Positions 9,941 to 19,518 of a DNA stretch of 64,000 bases are shown one piece after another; positions within the stretch are counted from its first letter, which is position 1, and each line of letters begins with the position of its first letter. The translations under genes and the position numbers were made by a program. Source of the DNA: Nonomuraea glycinis (lineage in GTDB: Bacteria; Actinomycetota; Actinomycetes; Streptosporangiales; Streptosporangiaceae); NCBI RefSeq assembly GCF_014646515.1, contig NZ_BMNK01000019.1, positions 121,453 through 185,452 on the forward strand. The letters are read 5' to 3'. The notes under the pieces are model-generated. The model had not been told where the DNA came from, searched no databases, and was given only the letters and a program-made list of their open reading frames with translations.

Positions 9941-11506
9941 TCAGGGCGACTTCACCTTGATCTTGACCGCCTTGCTCTCGTGGTGCAGGCGGTCCAGCGC
10001 CGTCACCAGGTAGGTGCCGGGGGACTTGGCGGTGAACGCCGGGTCGGACACCACGGCGACCAGGTTGCGGGCGTCGGTGGTGTGGCAGTCCTTGCCGGAC
10101 TTCGGCACCTGGTAGACGGCGTACGAGCGCGCTCCCGCCGTGGCGGGCCACGACACGGCCATGCCCGCGGCCTTGACGCCCGACGGCGCGGCCGGGGCCT
10201 GGCCGCCGCGCTCCTTCATGAGGGGGAGCAGGGCCGGGCGGCCGTAGTGCGCCTTGGCGACCCGGTCGATGGCGCCCAGCGGGTTGGTCAGCAGTTGCTT
10301 GCCGCTGAAGTAGACGTCGCCGTCGATCTGCTTGTGCTTGCGGTTGAGCGTCAGGTGAGCCGGCAGCTCGCCCGGCTTGGTCCAGGCGGCCTCGTCCTTG
10401 GCGCCGACCCGGTAGAGGGCCTGGCCGATGTAGAGGTGGACGTCGGTCCCCTTGACGGCCTCGGCCCACCAGGGAGCGAGTGCCTGGTAGCTGGCCGTCT
10501 TGTGGCCGCGCGACCAGTAGAGCTGGGGCATCACGTAGTCGACGGTGCCGGCCTTGATCCAGGCGCGGGCGTCGGCGTAGATGGCGTCGTAGGCGGACAT
10601 GCCGCCGGTGTCGGAGCCACTCGGGTCGTTGGACTTGTTGCGCCAGATGCCGAACGGGCTGACGCCGAACTTGACGTGCCCCTTGGTGGCGTGGACGGCC
10701 TTGTCGACCTCGGCGATGAGCTTGTTGACGTTCTGGCGGCGCCAGTCGGCCAGCTTCTTGCCCTTGCCATACTTTGTAAAGGCGGCGGCGTCGTCGAACG
10801 TGGCGCCCTGCGCCGGGTAGGGATAGAAGTAGTCGTCGAAGTGCACGCCGTCGATGTCGTACCTCTTCACGACGTCGGTGACGACCTTGATGACATGGTC
10901 GCGGACCTGCGGCAGGCCGGGGTTGAAATAGACGCGGTCGCCGTATTTGACGGTCCAGTCCGGGTGCCGGCGCGCGGGGTGGTTCGACGGAAGCTTGGAG
11001 ACGTCCGCGTCGTAGGAGGCGCGGTACGGGTTGAACCAGGCGTGGAACTCCATACCCCGCTTGCGCGACTCCTGGATGAGGAACGGCAGCGGGTCCCAGC
11101 CCGGGTCCTTGCCCGCGGTGCCGGTGAGGAAGCGCGACCACGGCTCGATCGACGACTTGTAGATCGCGTCGGCGGCCGGCCGGACCTGCACGAAGACCGC
11201 GTTGAGCCGGCGTTGGGCGGCGGCGTCGAGCAACTTGACGTACTCGGCCTTCTGGCGCTCGACCGCCAGGCCCGTACGGGAGGGCCAGTCGATGTTCTGG
11301 ACGGTGGCGATCCACACCCCGCGCAGTTGTCGTTTGGGGTATCGGGCGTCGGCCGTGCAGGCGGCGGTCTCCACCGTCTCGGTCGTCTTCTTCTTGGCCG
11401 CGGTGGCCGCCGTGCTCTGGTCAGCTCCGGGGCCGAAGGCGTAGGCGGCACTGGTGGAGACGATCGCGAGGGCGGCAACGGCTAGGAGTGGGCGTCCGGT
11501 TCGCAT
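9941..11506 (-). CDS. Secreted glycoside hydrolase family 10-like (GHL10/DUF187) protein
   Basis: A 521-residue exported protein. A cleavable signal peptide occupies the first 23 or so residues. A GHL10 domain follows, starting KRQLRGVWIATVQNIDWPS and continuing with VFVQVRPAADAIY and the FDDYFYPYP segment, which carries acidic residues expected in the active site. The last 80 residues look like a fibronectin-III-type or similar beta domain. The family is thought to act on carbohydrate polymers; the substrate here is unknown. The gene converges on the HIT gene with only 13 bases between stops. Confidence 0.85.
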   Translation of the reverse strand: MRTGRPLLAVAALAIVSTSAAYAFGPGADQSTAATAAKKKTTETVETAACTADARYPKRQLRGVWIATVQNIDWPSRTGLAVERQKAEYVKLLDAAAQRRLNAVFVQVRPAADAIYKSSIEPWSRFLTGTAGKDPGWDPLPFLIQESRKRGMEFHAWFNPYRASYDADVSKLPSNHPARRHPDWTVKYGDRVYFNPGLPQVRDHVIKVVTDVVKRYDIDGVHFDDYFYPYPAQGATFDDAAAFTKYGKGKKLADWRRQNVNKLIAEVDKAVHATKGHVKFGVSPFGIWRNKSNDPSGSDTGGMSAYDAIYADARAWIKAGTVDYVMPQLYWSRGHKTASYQALAPWWAEAVKGTDVHLYIGQALYRVGAKDEAAWTKPGELPAHLTLNRKHKQIDGDVYFSGKQLLTNPLGAIDRVAKAHYGRPALLPLMKERGGQAPAAPSGVKAAGMAVSWPATAGARSYAVYQVPKSGKDCHTTDARNLVAVVSDPAFTAKSPGTYLVTALDRLHHESKAVKIKVKSP

Positions 11507-11596
11507 AATGCCACCCAGTGTGACATCAGGTCCGGCATGCTCTGTACGGAAAAAGGAAATCGATTTGTGATGCTCCTGTGATGAAACGGTAGGCGT

Positions 11597-11624
11597 GGGC
11601 CGGGAGGGATGACCCTCCCGGCCC
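11597..11624 (-). terminator. Hairpin terminator behind EF-G2
   Basis: A perfect 12-bp stem (GGGCCGGGAGGG with CCCTCCCGGCCC, loop ATGA) sits directly after the EF-G2 stop codon at 11630 and before the start of the glycosidase gene. It lacks a long T tract, which is common for actinobacterial terminators. Confidence 0.7.
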
Positions 11625-11629
11625 CCTGC

Positions 11630-13768
11630 TCACTCCGTCTCCGCCACCTTGCCCGCCAGATGCTGCGGCAGCGGCTCGTAGCGCAGGAACGCGCGGTGGA
11701 AGCTCCCGGTGCCGTGCGACATGGACCGCAGGTCGATCGCGTAGCGGGTGAGCTCCAGCTCCGGCACCTCGGCCTTGACCAGGGTGCGTCCGGTGCCGAC
11801 CGGCTCGGTGCCCAGCACCCGCCCGCGGCGCGCGGACAGGTCGGACATCACCGCACCGACGTGGTCGTCGGCGACCAGCACCGACAGCTCGTCCACCGGC
11901 TCCAGCAGCAGCGTCGACACCTTGGAGGCGGCCTCCTTCAGCGCGAGCTGGCCGGCGATCTGGAAGGCCATGTCGGAGGAGTCCACCGAGTGCGCCTTGC
12001 CGTCGTACAGGGTGACGCGCACGTCCACCATCGGGTAGCCGGCGACGACGCCCCGCTCCATCTGCGCCCGTACGCCCTTCTCCACCGACGGGATGAACTG
12101 CCTGGGCACCACGCCGCCGACGATCTTGTCGACGAACTGGAACCCGCCGCCGGACGGCAGCGGCTCGACCTCGAGGTGGCAGATGGCGTACTGGCCGTGG
12201 CCGCCGGTCTGCTTGACGTTGCGGCCCATCGCCTGGCACTTGCCGCCGAACGTCTCGCGCAGCGGCACCCGCAGCTCGACCCGCTCGACCTCGACGCCGT
12301 GGCGCTTGGACAGGCGGTCCAGCAGCACGTCGGTGTGGGCCTCGCCCATGCACCACAGCACGAGCTGGCGGGTCTCGGGGTTGTTCTCCAGGCGCAGGGT
12401 CGGATCCTCGGCCACCAGCCGGCCCAGCGCCTGGGAGAGCTTGTCCTCGTCGGCCTTGGACTTGGCGCGGATCGCGATCGGCAGCAGCGGCTCCGGCATG
12501 CTCCAGGGGGTTATCAGCAGGGGCCGGTCGACGTCGGAGAGCGTGTCGCCGGTCTCGGCCCTGGACAGCTTGGCGACGGCGATGATGTCGCCGGCCACGC
12601 CCTTGGCCGCACCGCGCTGCTGCTTGCCCAGGGGGCAGGTCAAGGCGCCGATGCGCTCGTCGAGGTCATGGTCCTCGTGCCCGCGGTCGGCCAGGCCGTG
12701 CCCGGAGACGTGCACGGTCATGTCGGGCCGCAGGGTGCCGGAGAAGATGCGGACCAGGCTGATACGGCCCACGTACGGGTCGCTGGTGGTCTTGACGACC
12801 TCGGCGACCAGCGGGCCCTCGGCGTCGCAGGAGATGCCCTGGACCGGCTTGCCGTCGAGGGTGGTGATCTCGGGCATCGGGTGTTCGAGCGGTGCGGGGA
12901 ACCCCTGGGCGATGAGCTCCAGCAGCTCGGTCGCGCCGACGCCGAGCCCGCTGCAGAGCACGGGGTAGAAGCTGCCCCGGGCGACGGCCTTCTCCAGATC
13001 GTCGATGAGGACGGCGGTGTCGATCTCCTCCCCTTCGAGGTAGCGCTCCATGAGCGACTCGTCCTCGCTCTCCTGGATGATCCCTTCGAGCAGGACGCCG
13101 CGATGCTCCTCGATCTGGGCCTGATATTCCGTCCCCGGGTCCTTCTCGGTGCGGGAGCCGGTGGCGTAGTTGTAGAACTTCTGCGTCAGCAGCCCGATCA
13201 GGCCGTTCACATGCCCGTTGGTGATCACTGGCAGGTAGAGGGGGGCGACCCCGTCGCCGAAGGCGTCCTGGCAGGTGGCCAGCACCTCGTCGAAGTCCGC
13301 CCGCTGGTGGTCGATCTTGGTGATCACGACGGCTCTGGGCATGCCGACCTGGGCGCACTCCTCCCACAGCATCCGCGTCAGGCCGTCGACGCCGTCGCAG
13401 GCGGACACGACGAACAGGGCGGCGTCGGCGGCGCGCAGCCCGGCGCGCAGGTCGCCCACGAAGTCGGCGTAGCCGGGAGTGTCCAGGAGATTGATCTTGA
13501 TACCGGTGTACGTGAGCGGCGCCAGGGTGAGGTTGACCGAGCGCTGCTGGCGGACCTCGACCTCGTCGAAGTCGCTGACGGTGTTGCCGTCCTCCACCCG
13601 GCCGGTGCGCTGGATCGTGCCGGTGGCGGCCAGGAGCTGCTCGACCAGGGTGGTCTTGCCCGATCCTGAGTGGCCGACCAGGACGACATTGCGTATCGCG
13701 TCCGCCCTGTCGGCCGCTGGTGCCCTGCCCGCGGCTCCCATGGCACCGGTTGCGTGCTTCTCCGCCAC
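11630..13768 (-). CDS. fusA2: Elongation factor G-like protein (EF-G2)
   Basis: A 712-residue translational GTPase matching the length of M. tuberculosis Rv0120c (FusA2). The P loop is GHSGSGKT, G3 is DTPGY, and the G4 motif reads TKID where canonical EF-G has NKxD. Domains II to V follow in the EF-G order. The mycobacterial homologue is reported to bind GTP but to lack ribosome-stimulated GTPase activity, so this is probably not the main translocase. The GTG at 13768 has GGGAGG upstream and the 29 residues of open frame before it look spurious. It is divergent from pgsA across a 167-base gap. Confidence 0.92.
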   Translation of the reverse strand: MAEKHATGAMGAAGRAPAADRADAIRNVVLVGHSGSGKTTLVEQLLAATGTIQRTGRVEDGNTVSDFDEVEVRQQRSVNLTLAPLTYTGIKINLLDTPGYADFVGDLRAGLRAADAALFVVSACDGVDGLTRMLWEECAQVGMPRAVVITKIDHQRADFDEVLATCQDAFGDGVAPLYLPVITNGHVNGLIGLLTQKFYNYATGSRTEKDPGTEYQAQIEEHRGVLLEGIIQESEDESLMERYLEGEEIDTAVLIDDLEKAVARGSFYPVLCSGLGVGATELLELIAQGFPAPLEHPMPEITTLDGKPVQGISCDAEGPLVAEVVKTTSDPYVGRISLVRIFSGTLRPDMTVHVSGHGLADRGHEDHDLDERIGALTCPLGKQQRGAAKGVAGDIIAVAKLSRAETGDTLSDVDRPLLITPWSMPEPLLPIAIRAKSKADEDKLSQALGRLVAEDPTLRLENNPETRQLVLWCMGEAHTDVLLDRLSKRHGVEVERVELRVPLRETFGGKCQAMGRNVKQTGGHGQYAICHLEVEPLPSGGGFQFVDKIVGGVVPRQFIPSVEKGVRAQMERGVVAGYPMVDVRVTLYDGKAHSVDSSDMAFQIAGQLALKEAASKVSTLLLEPVDELSVLVADDHVGAVMSDLSARRGRVLGTEPVGTGRTLVKAEVPELELTRYAIDLRSMSHGTGSFHRAFLRYEPLPQHLAGKVAETE

Positions 13769-13847
13769 ATCCGCCTCCCGCGTCGTCGTTGTGCGTGCCA
13801 ACGCCGCGCCCGCACGGAGGGGATCAGGACCGCATGGACGCGGTGTG

Positions 13848-13877
13848 TTCACCAAATACCCCTGTGGCGGATATCAC
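13848..13877 (+). promoter_or_regulatory. Candidate promoter for the PIM operon
   Basis: TTCACC, an 18-base spacer and TATCAC lie about 60 bases ahead of pgsA in the gap shared with the divergent EF-G2 gene. The match to a sigma-70-type promoter is modest, and this is a guess from spacing and composition. Confidence 0.3.
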
Positions 13878-13935
13878 AAGAGGGGTGAAGCAAAGAAAGT
13901 GGTCGGCCGCCGGATGGCCTACGATCGACAGCGCG

Positions 13936-14538
13936 ATGCTGAAACTCCTGCGCCCGGCCATGACCCGGATACTCACCCCCCTGGGCAGGGCCCTGGTCCG
14001 CCGTGGGATCGGCCCGAACGCCGTCACCGCGATCGGCACCCTGGGCACCGTGGTCTCCGCCCTGCTCTTCTTCCCGTTGGGACAGCTGCCCGTGGGCGCT
14101 GTCGTGATCACTGTCTTCGTGCTGTTCGACCTGCTCGACGGCCTGGTGGCGCGGATGGGCGGGGGAGGGGGCAGCACCTGGGGGGCGTTCCTGGACTCCA
14201 CGCTCGACCGGGTGGCGGACGCCGCCATCTTCGCCGGGCTGATCCTCTACTTCGTGTCCACCGGTGACGCGCTGCTGACCGCGGTGACGCTGTTCTGCCT
14301 GGTGGCCGGCCTGCTGGTGTCCTACGCGAAGGCGCGGGCCGAAGGGCTCGGGCTGACCTGCGACGTGGGCCTGGCCGAGCGGCCGGAGCGGCTGGTGGTG
14401 GTGCTGGTCGCCGCCTGCTTCGGCGGGCTGGGTGTGCCCTACATCCTGGCGGCCGGCATGTGGTTGCTCGCGGCGGCCAGTGCCGTCACCGTTGTGCAGC
14501 GTGTGGTCCATGTCTATCGGCAGACGAGGGAGCGATGA
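13936..14538 (+). CDS. pgsA: Phosphatidylinositol phosphate synthase (CDP-alcohol phosphatidyltransferase)
   Basis: A 200-residue integral membrane enzyme that joins CDP-diacylglycerol to inositol phosphate, the first step towards phosphatidylinositol and PIMs. The full CDP-alcohol motif is present: D65, D68-G69, A72-R73, G83, D87 and D91, with the usual spacing. Several hydrophobic helices follow. Only its position next to the PIM acyltransferase and pimA separates this from PgsA proteins that make phosphatidylglycerol phosphate. Its stop overlaps the next start as ATGA, so it heads a four-gene operon. Confidence 0.93.
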   Translation: MLKLLRPAMTRILTPLGRALVRRGIGPNAVTAIGTLGTVVSALLFFPLGQLPVGAVVITVFVLFDLLDGLVARMGGGGGSTWGAFLDSTLDRVADAAIFAGLILYFVSTGDALLTAVTLFCLVAGLLVSYAKARAEGLGLTCDVGLAERPERLVVVLVAACFGGLGVPYILAAGMWLLAAASAVTVVQRVVHVYRQTRER

Positions 14539-15443
14539 GCGACAAGCCGTCAGTCACCGATCGCGTCGTGGCCGCGGGGTTCGCGGCCGGTTGGACGCTG
14601 GTCCCGCTGCTGCCCGAGCGGCCGACCGCCGCGGCGTTCCGGTTCATGGCCGATCGGGTGTGGCGCAAGGGCGGCAAGTCCGTGCGCCGGCTGGAGACCA
14701 ACCTCGCCAGGGTGACCGGGCTGGACCCCGGCAGCCATGAGCTCCGCGAGCTGAGCAAAGCCGGCATGCGCTCGTACTTCCGTTATTTTCATGAGATTTT
14801 CCGGTTGCCGAAGATGGCCACCGAGGAGGTCGTCCGGCGCACCCACGTGATCGGCGCCGAGCACGTGCACGACAACGTGGCCGCGGGCCGCGGCGTGGTG
14901 CTCGCGCTGCCGCACATGGGCAACTGGGACCAGGCGGGAGCCTGGCTGGTGGGGGTGGGGCATCCGTTCACCACGGTCGCCGAGCGCCTCAAGCCGGAGT
15001 CGCTGTTCCACCGCTATGTGCGCTTCCGTGAGGGTCTCGGCATGGAGGTGCTGCCGCTGACCGGCGGCGACGGGCACAACTTCGGCACGCTGGCCACCCG
15101 CGTGCGCAAGGGCGGCGTGGTCTGCCTGCCGGCCGAGCGTGACCTCACCAAGAGCGGCATCGAGGTGGAGTTCTTCGGCGCGACCACCAAGGTGCCCGCC
15201 GGGCCGCCGCTGCTGGCCGTGCAGACGGGCGCGGCGCTGCTGCCGGCCACCGTCTACTTCGTCGGCGACGACTGGGGCATCCACATCCACGAGGAGATCC
15301 CGGTCCCGGCCGAGGGCACCCGCCAGGAGAAGGTGGCGGCCGTGGCGCAGGGGATGGCCGGCGTGTTCGAGAAGGGCATCGCCGAGCACCCGGAGGACTG
15401 GCACATGCTGCAGCGGCTGTGGCTGGAGGATCTGCGCCCATGA
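14535..15443 (+). CDS. Phosphatidylinositol mannoside acyltransferase (PatA-like)
   Basis: A 302-residue LpxL/HtrB-family acyltransferase. The HxxxxD catalytic motif reads HMGNWD, and PAERD and AGPPLLAVQTGAALLPA are the matching downstream segments. By position (between pgsA and pimA) and family it corresponds to Rv2611c, which puts palmitate on the mannose of PIM1 or PIM2 at the inner face of the membrane. It overlaps both neighbours by four bases (ATGA on each side), implying translational coupling. Confidence 0.93.
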   Translation: MSDKPSVTDRVVAAGFAAGWTLVPLLPERPTAAAFRFMADRVWRKGGKSVRRLETNLARVTGLDPGSHELRELSKAGMRSYFRYFHEIFRLPKMATEEVVRRTHVIGAEHVHDNVAAGRGVVLALPHMGNWDQAGAWLVGVGHPFTTVAERLKPESLFHRYVRFREGLGMEVLPLTGGDGHNFGTLATRVRKGGVVCLPAERDLTKSGIEVEFFGATTKVPAGPPLLAVQTGAALLPATVYFVGDDWGIHIHEEIPVPAEGTRQEKVAAVAQGMAGVFEKGIAEHPEDWHMLQRLWLEDLRP

Positions 15444-16570
15444 AGGTCGGCATCGTCTGCCCGTATTCGTGGGACATGCCGGGCGGCGTCAAGCAGCACG
15501 TCGACGACCTGGCCCAGGCGCTGATCGCGCACGGGCACGACGTCTCGGTGATCGCGCCGGCCAGCGAGGACGACGAGCTGCCTCCTTACGTGACCGGAGC
15601 CGGCCGGGCGGTGCCGGTGCCCTACAACGGGTCGGTGGCCCGGATGTCGTTCGGGTTCATCTCGGCGGCGCGGGTGCGGCGCTGGGTGCGCGACGGCGGC
15701 TTCGACGTGCTGCACATCCATGAGCCGCTGGTGCCGAGCCTGGGCGTGCTGGCCTGCTGGGCGGCCAAGGGGCCGATCGTGGCGACCTTCCACGCCTCGT
15801 GGGTGCGCTCGCGGGCGATCGCGATGGCCGAGCCGTTACTGCGCAGCGCGCTGGAGAAGCTGAGCGGGCGCATCGCGGTCTCCGACGCGGCCAGGAAGAG
15901 CCTGGTCGAGCAGTTCGGCGGCGACAGCGTGCTGATCCCCAACGGGGTGACGGTCGGCCGCTACACCAAGGCCGAGCCGCTCGACGGCTGGGGAGCCGAC
16001 GGCGCGACGATCGGCTTCCTGGGCCGGATGGACGAGGAGCGCAAGGGCCTGCCGATCCTGCTGGAGGCGTTCAAACTGCTGGCCGCCGACCGGCCGGAGC
16101 TGAAGCTGCTGATCGCCGGGCCCGGTGACGCCAAGGACGTCTACGACCGGGTGCCCAAGCGGTTCCACGACCGGGTCACGGTGCTCGGCATGGTGAGCGA
16201 GGCCGACAAGATCCGCGCCTACCATTCGGTCGACGTCTTCTGCGCGCCCAACACGCGGGGCGAGAGCTTCGGCATCGTGCTGGCCGAGGCGATGGCCTCC
16301 GGCGCCACGGTGCTGGCCAGTGACATCCCCGCGTTCCGGCGGGTGCTCGGCGACGGTCAGGCGGGCGCGCTGTTCGCCAACGGCGACGCCGCGTCGCTCG
16401 CCCGCGAGGCGGGGGCGCTGCTCGACGCGCCCGAGCGGCGGGCCGAACTGGCGGAGGAGGCGCTGATCGCGGTCATGAAGTACGACTGGTCGACGGTGGC
16501 GCGTGACGTGGTGCGGGTGTATGAGACCGTGACGGCCGGTGGCGCCGGGCGGGTGGAGGAAGACCTGTGA
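15440..16570 (+). CDS. pimA: Phosphatidylinositol alpha-mannosyltransferase PimA
   Basis: A 376-residue GT-B glycosyltransferase of family GT4, which transfers mannose from GDP-mannose to the 2-position of phosphatidylinositol. The N-terminal GGVKQHV loop, the HIHEPL segment and the EX7E motif (ESFGIVLAE, about residues 275-283) are all present. Membrane association in this family is peripheral, and no transmembrane helix is predicted. ATG 15440 overlaps the acyltransferase stop, and its own stop overlaps the next GTG start. Confidence 0.96.
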   Translation: MKVGIVCPYSWDMPGGVKQHVDDLAQALIAHGHDVSVIAPASEDDELPPYVTGAGRAVPVPYNGSVARMSFGFISAARVRRWVRDGGFDVLHIHEPLVPSLGVLACWAAKGPIVATFHASWVRSRAIAMAEPLLRSALEKLSGRIAVSDAARKSLVEQFGGDSVLIPNGVTVGRYTKAEPLDGWGADGATIGFLGRMDEERKGLPILLEAFKLLAADRPELKLLIAGPGDAKDVYDRVPKRFHDRVTVLGMVSEADKIRAYHSVDVFCAPNTRGESFGIVLAEAMASGATVLASDIPAFRRVLGDGQAGALFANGDAASLAREAGALLDAPERRAELAEEALIAVMKYDWSTVARDVVRVYETVTAGGAGRVEEDL

Positions 16571-17109
16571 CATCCACCATGATCTTCCTGATCGTGGGCA
16601 TCGTCGTGGTGCTCACGGCCGTCTACATCTCCTGGCGGGCGGGCCGCCTGGACCGGCTGCACATCCGCCTGGAGCTGGCCCGGGAGGCGCTGGAGGCGGC
16701 GCTGGTGCGGCGCCGGGCGGTGGTGCTGGAGCTGGCGGGCTCGCGGCTGCTCGACCCGGCCACCTCGCTGGTGCTCGCGGCGGCGGCGCACGAGGCCAGA
16801 ATGGCGGGGCCGGAGGAGCGCGAGCACGCCGAGAGCGACCTGTCGGGCGCCCTGCGCGCGGCGGTGGACCAGGAGCGGTTCCGGGAGAAGCTGTCGGAGT
16901 CCCCAGGCGGGCAGGACCTCCTGGAGGAGCTCGACGCGGCCGTGGCCAAGGTCGTCTACTCGCGCCGCTTCTACAACAACGCGGTGGGGGTCACCCGTAC
17001 GGCGCAGCGCCGCTGGCTGGCCCGGACGCTGCGGCTGGCCGGGCACACCGACTATCCCCAATTCTTCGAGATTGATGACAATCCGCCCGCGGCCATGGCA
17101 ACTGAATGA
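16567..17109 (+). CDS. LemA-like single-pass membrane protein
   Basis: A 180-residue protein with one N-terminal membrane helix (IFLIVGIVVVLTAVYISW) and a long helical cytoplasmic region. The segment VVYSRRFYNNAVGVTR resembles the RRFYN signature of LemA proteins, though the chain lacks other LemA hallmarks, so the family name is tentative. It starts with GTGA overlapping the pimA stop, so it belongs to the PIM operon. Its role is unknown. A helper role at the membrane for PIM or lipid enzymes would fit the location but is a guess. Confidence 0.75.
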   Translation: MTSTMIFLIVGIVVVLTAVYISWRAGRLDRLHIRLELAREALEAALVRRRAVVLELAGSRLLDPATSLVLAAAAHEARMAGPEEREHAESDLSGALRAAVDQERFREKLSESPGGQDLLEELDAAVAKVVYSRRFYNNAVGVTRTAQRRWLARTLRLAGHTDYPQFFEIDDNPPAAMATE

Positions 17110-17171
17110 CCTCAATTTGGATGGACCGGTAGGCTTCCTTCCGTTCTGGGCAAAAGCGGAGGAGTGGACAC

Positions 17172-18188
17172 GTGCGGCTACCCCGGATGATCACGGTGAC
17201 ACTTGCCGGAGTGGCTATCTTGATACCCACTGCGGCCTGCTCGTCCGACGAGCCCGCCGCAGGTCAGGCACCAGAGGCCAGCGTCTCCACCGGCCCGATC
17301 GAGGAGCCGGCGCCGGAGAAACTCCATCCCTTCACCGGCGAGCCCTTCGACGCGGCCAAACGCGTGATCGCCGTGAAGATCGAGAACACCGCGGCGGGCA
17401 AGCCGCAACTCGGGCTCAAGAGCGCCGACATCGTCTACATCGAGCAGGTCGAGGCCGGCCTGACCCGCCTGATGGCGATCTTCTCCTCGAAGATCCCGCC
17501 CAAGGTGGGCCCGGTCCGCAGCGCCCGTATCTCCGACCTGCACATCGCGCCGATGTTCGGCAAGCCCGCGTTCGCCTACTCCGGCGCGCAGACCAAGATG
17601 CTGCCGTTCATCGCCGAGGCGTCGCTGTTCGACGTCTCCGACAGCCGGGCGCCGGGCGCCTACTTCCGCCAGCCCGGCCGCTTCGCCCCTTACAACCTGT
17701 TCGCCAACACCAAGAAGCTGCTGTCGGCCGCGCCCAAGGCGACCAAGGCCAAGGATGTGGGCTTCACCTTCGGCGACGCGCCGGCCGAGGGCGGGATCGA
17801 GCGTAAGTCGTACACGGTCAAATGGCCCGCCGCGCGCTTCACCTTCGCCTGGTCCGACGCCAAGAAGCAGTGGCTGATCTGGCAGGACGGCAAGAAGGAC
17901 ATGGCCGCCGAGGGCGGCCAGCTCGGCGCGCCCACGATCGTCGTCCAGTACACCAAGACCGAGCGCTCGGAGTTCCACGACAGCAACCAGAGCTACACGC
18001 CCCTCGTGCACACCACCGGCAAGGGCTCGGCGATCGTGCTGCGCGACGGCATGGCGTACAAGGCGAAGTGGGAGCGGGAATCCGAGGACGGGGGCACGAC
18101 GTTCACCACAACGAGCGGCGAGCCACTGAACTTCGCTCCCGGCCAGGTCTGGGTGGCGCTCGCCAGCCGCAAGCCCGTGATTCCTTGA
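17172..18188 (+). CDS. DUF3048 lipoprotein
   Basis: A 338-residue secreted lipoprotein. The signal peptide ends in a lipobox with the acylated cysteine at residue 23 (IPTAAC), followed by a Pro/Ser/Glu-rich linker. The DUF3048 domain contains KIENTAAGKPQLGL, VYIEQVEAGLTRLMAIF and PPKVGPVRSAR, as in Bacillus YerB. No enzymatic function is established for the family. The GTG start at 17172 has a strong GCGGAGGAG upstream. It may be read on from the PIM operon, since only 62 bases separate them. Confidence 0.88.
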   Translation: MRLPRMITVTLAGVAILIPTAACSSDEPAAGQAPEASVSTGPIEEPAPEKLHPFTGEPFDAAKRVIAVKIENTAAGKPQLGLKSADIVYIEQVEAGLTRLMAIFSSKIPPKVGPVRSARISDLHIAPMFGKPAFAYSGAQTKMLPFIAEASLFDVSDSRAPGAYFRQPGRFAPYNLFANTKKLLSAAPKATKAKDVGFTFGDAPAEGGIERKSYTVKWPAARFTFAWSDAKKQWLIWQDGKKDMAAEGGQLGAPTIVVQYTKTERSEFHDSNQSYTPLVHTTGKGSAIVLRDGMAYKAKWERESEDGGTTFTTTSGEPLNFAPGQVWVALASRKPVIP

Positions 18189-18300
18189 CGTACGAAATTC
18201 TCCGCCATCGCTGACATGGTGATATGCGGGGAAAGAGTGCTTCAGGACCTACGATGGGTTTGATAACTTACCGTCCCCCCAGAGCTCGTGAAGGAAGACC

Positions 18301-19221
<921 letters not shown>

Positions 19222-19310
19222 TCGGCACGTCACGTTCGGCATGTTCACGTCGGCACGTTCACGTCGGCGCGTCAGGTCGGCATGTTCACGTCGGCGCGTC
19301 ACGTCGGTGC
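19222..19310. repeat. Degenerate 13-15 bp direct repeats behind pdxS
   Basis: About six successive units of the form GTCGGCACGTTCAC, with variants GCATGTTCAC, GCGCGTCAG and GCGCGTCAC, run head to tail from the pdxS stop codon. Units differ in length and sequence, there are no unique spacers, and no open frame of convincing composition covers them. They look like slippage-expanded intergenic sequence. Confidence 0.7.
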
Positions 19311-19402
19311 TGCCGTCCCGCCGGATGACATGATCGTCCGTGGCGGGCGGCCGAGCCGCCCCTGACGGGGCGTCGCGACGTGACGGTAGGAAATTTCCGA
19401 TT

Positions 19403-19434
19403 AAGGCGACATCCGTGAAGGATGTCGCCTTTTT
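19403..19434 (+). terminator. Rho-independent terminator between pdxS and phoD
   Basis: A perfect 12-bp stem (AAGGCGACATCC with GGATGTCGCCTT, loop GTGAA) runs straight into TTTTT at 19430-19434. This is the most classical terminator in the window. It ends transcription coming from pdxS and separates it from phoD. Confidence 0.9.
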
Positions 19435-19518
19435 CGTGTTGTGTGGAGTTCACTGCGTGGTCATCATGCCGAGTCAGGCTGTCGGTCGTCCCCGGCCTTG
19501 ATCGTCCCAGGAGCACCC

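Noticed and set aside
13769..13855. An N-terminal extension of EF-G2 by 29 residues
   Set aside because: The GTG at 13768 has a strong GGGAGG site; the extra residues do not match the family.
19222..19310. CRISPR array or attachment site behind pdxS
   Set aside because: Degenerate 13-15 bp units with no spacers, no tRNA gene and no integrase.
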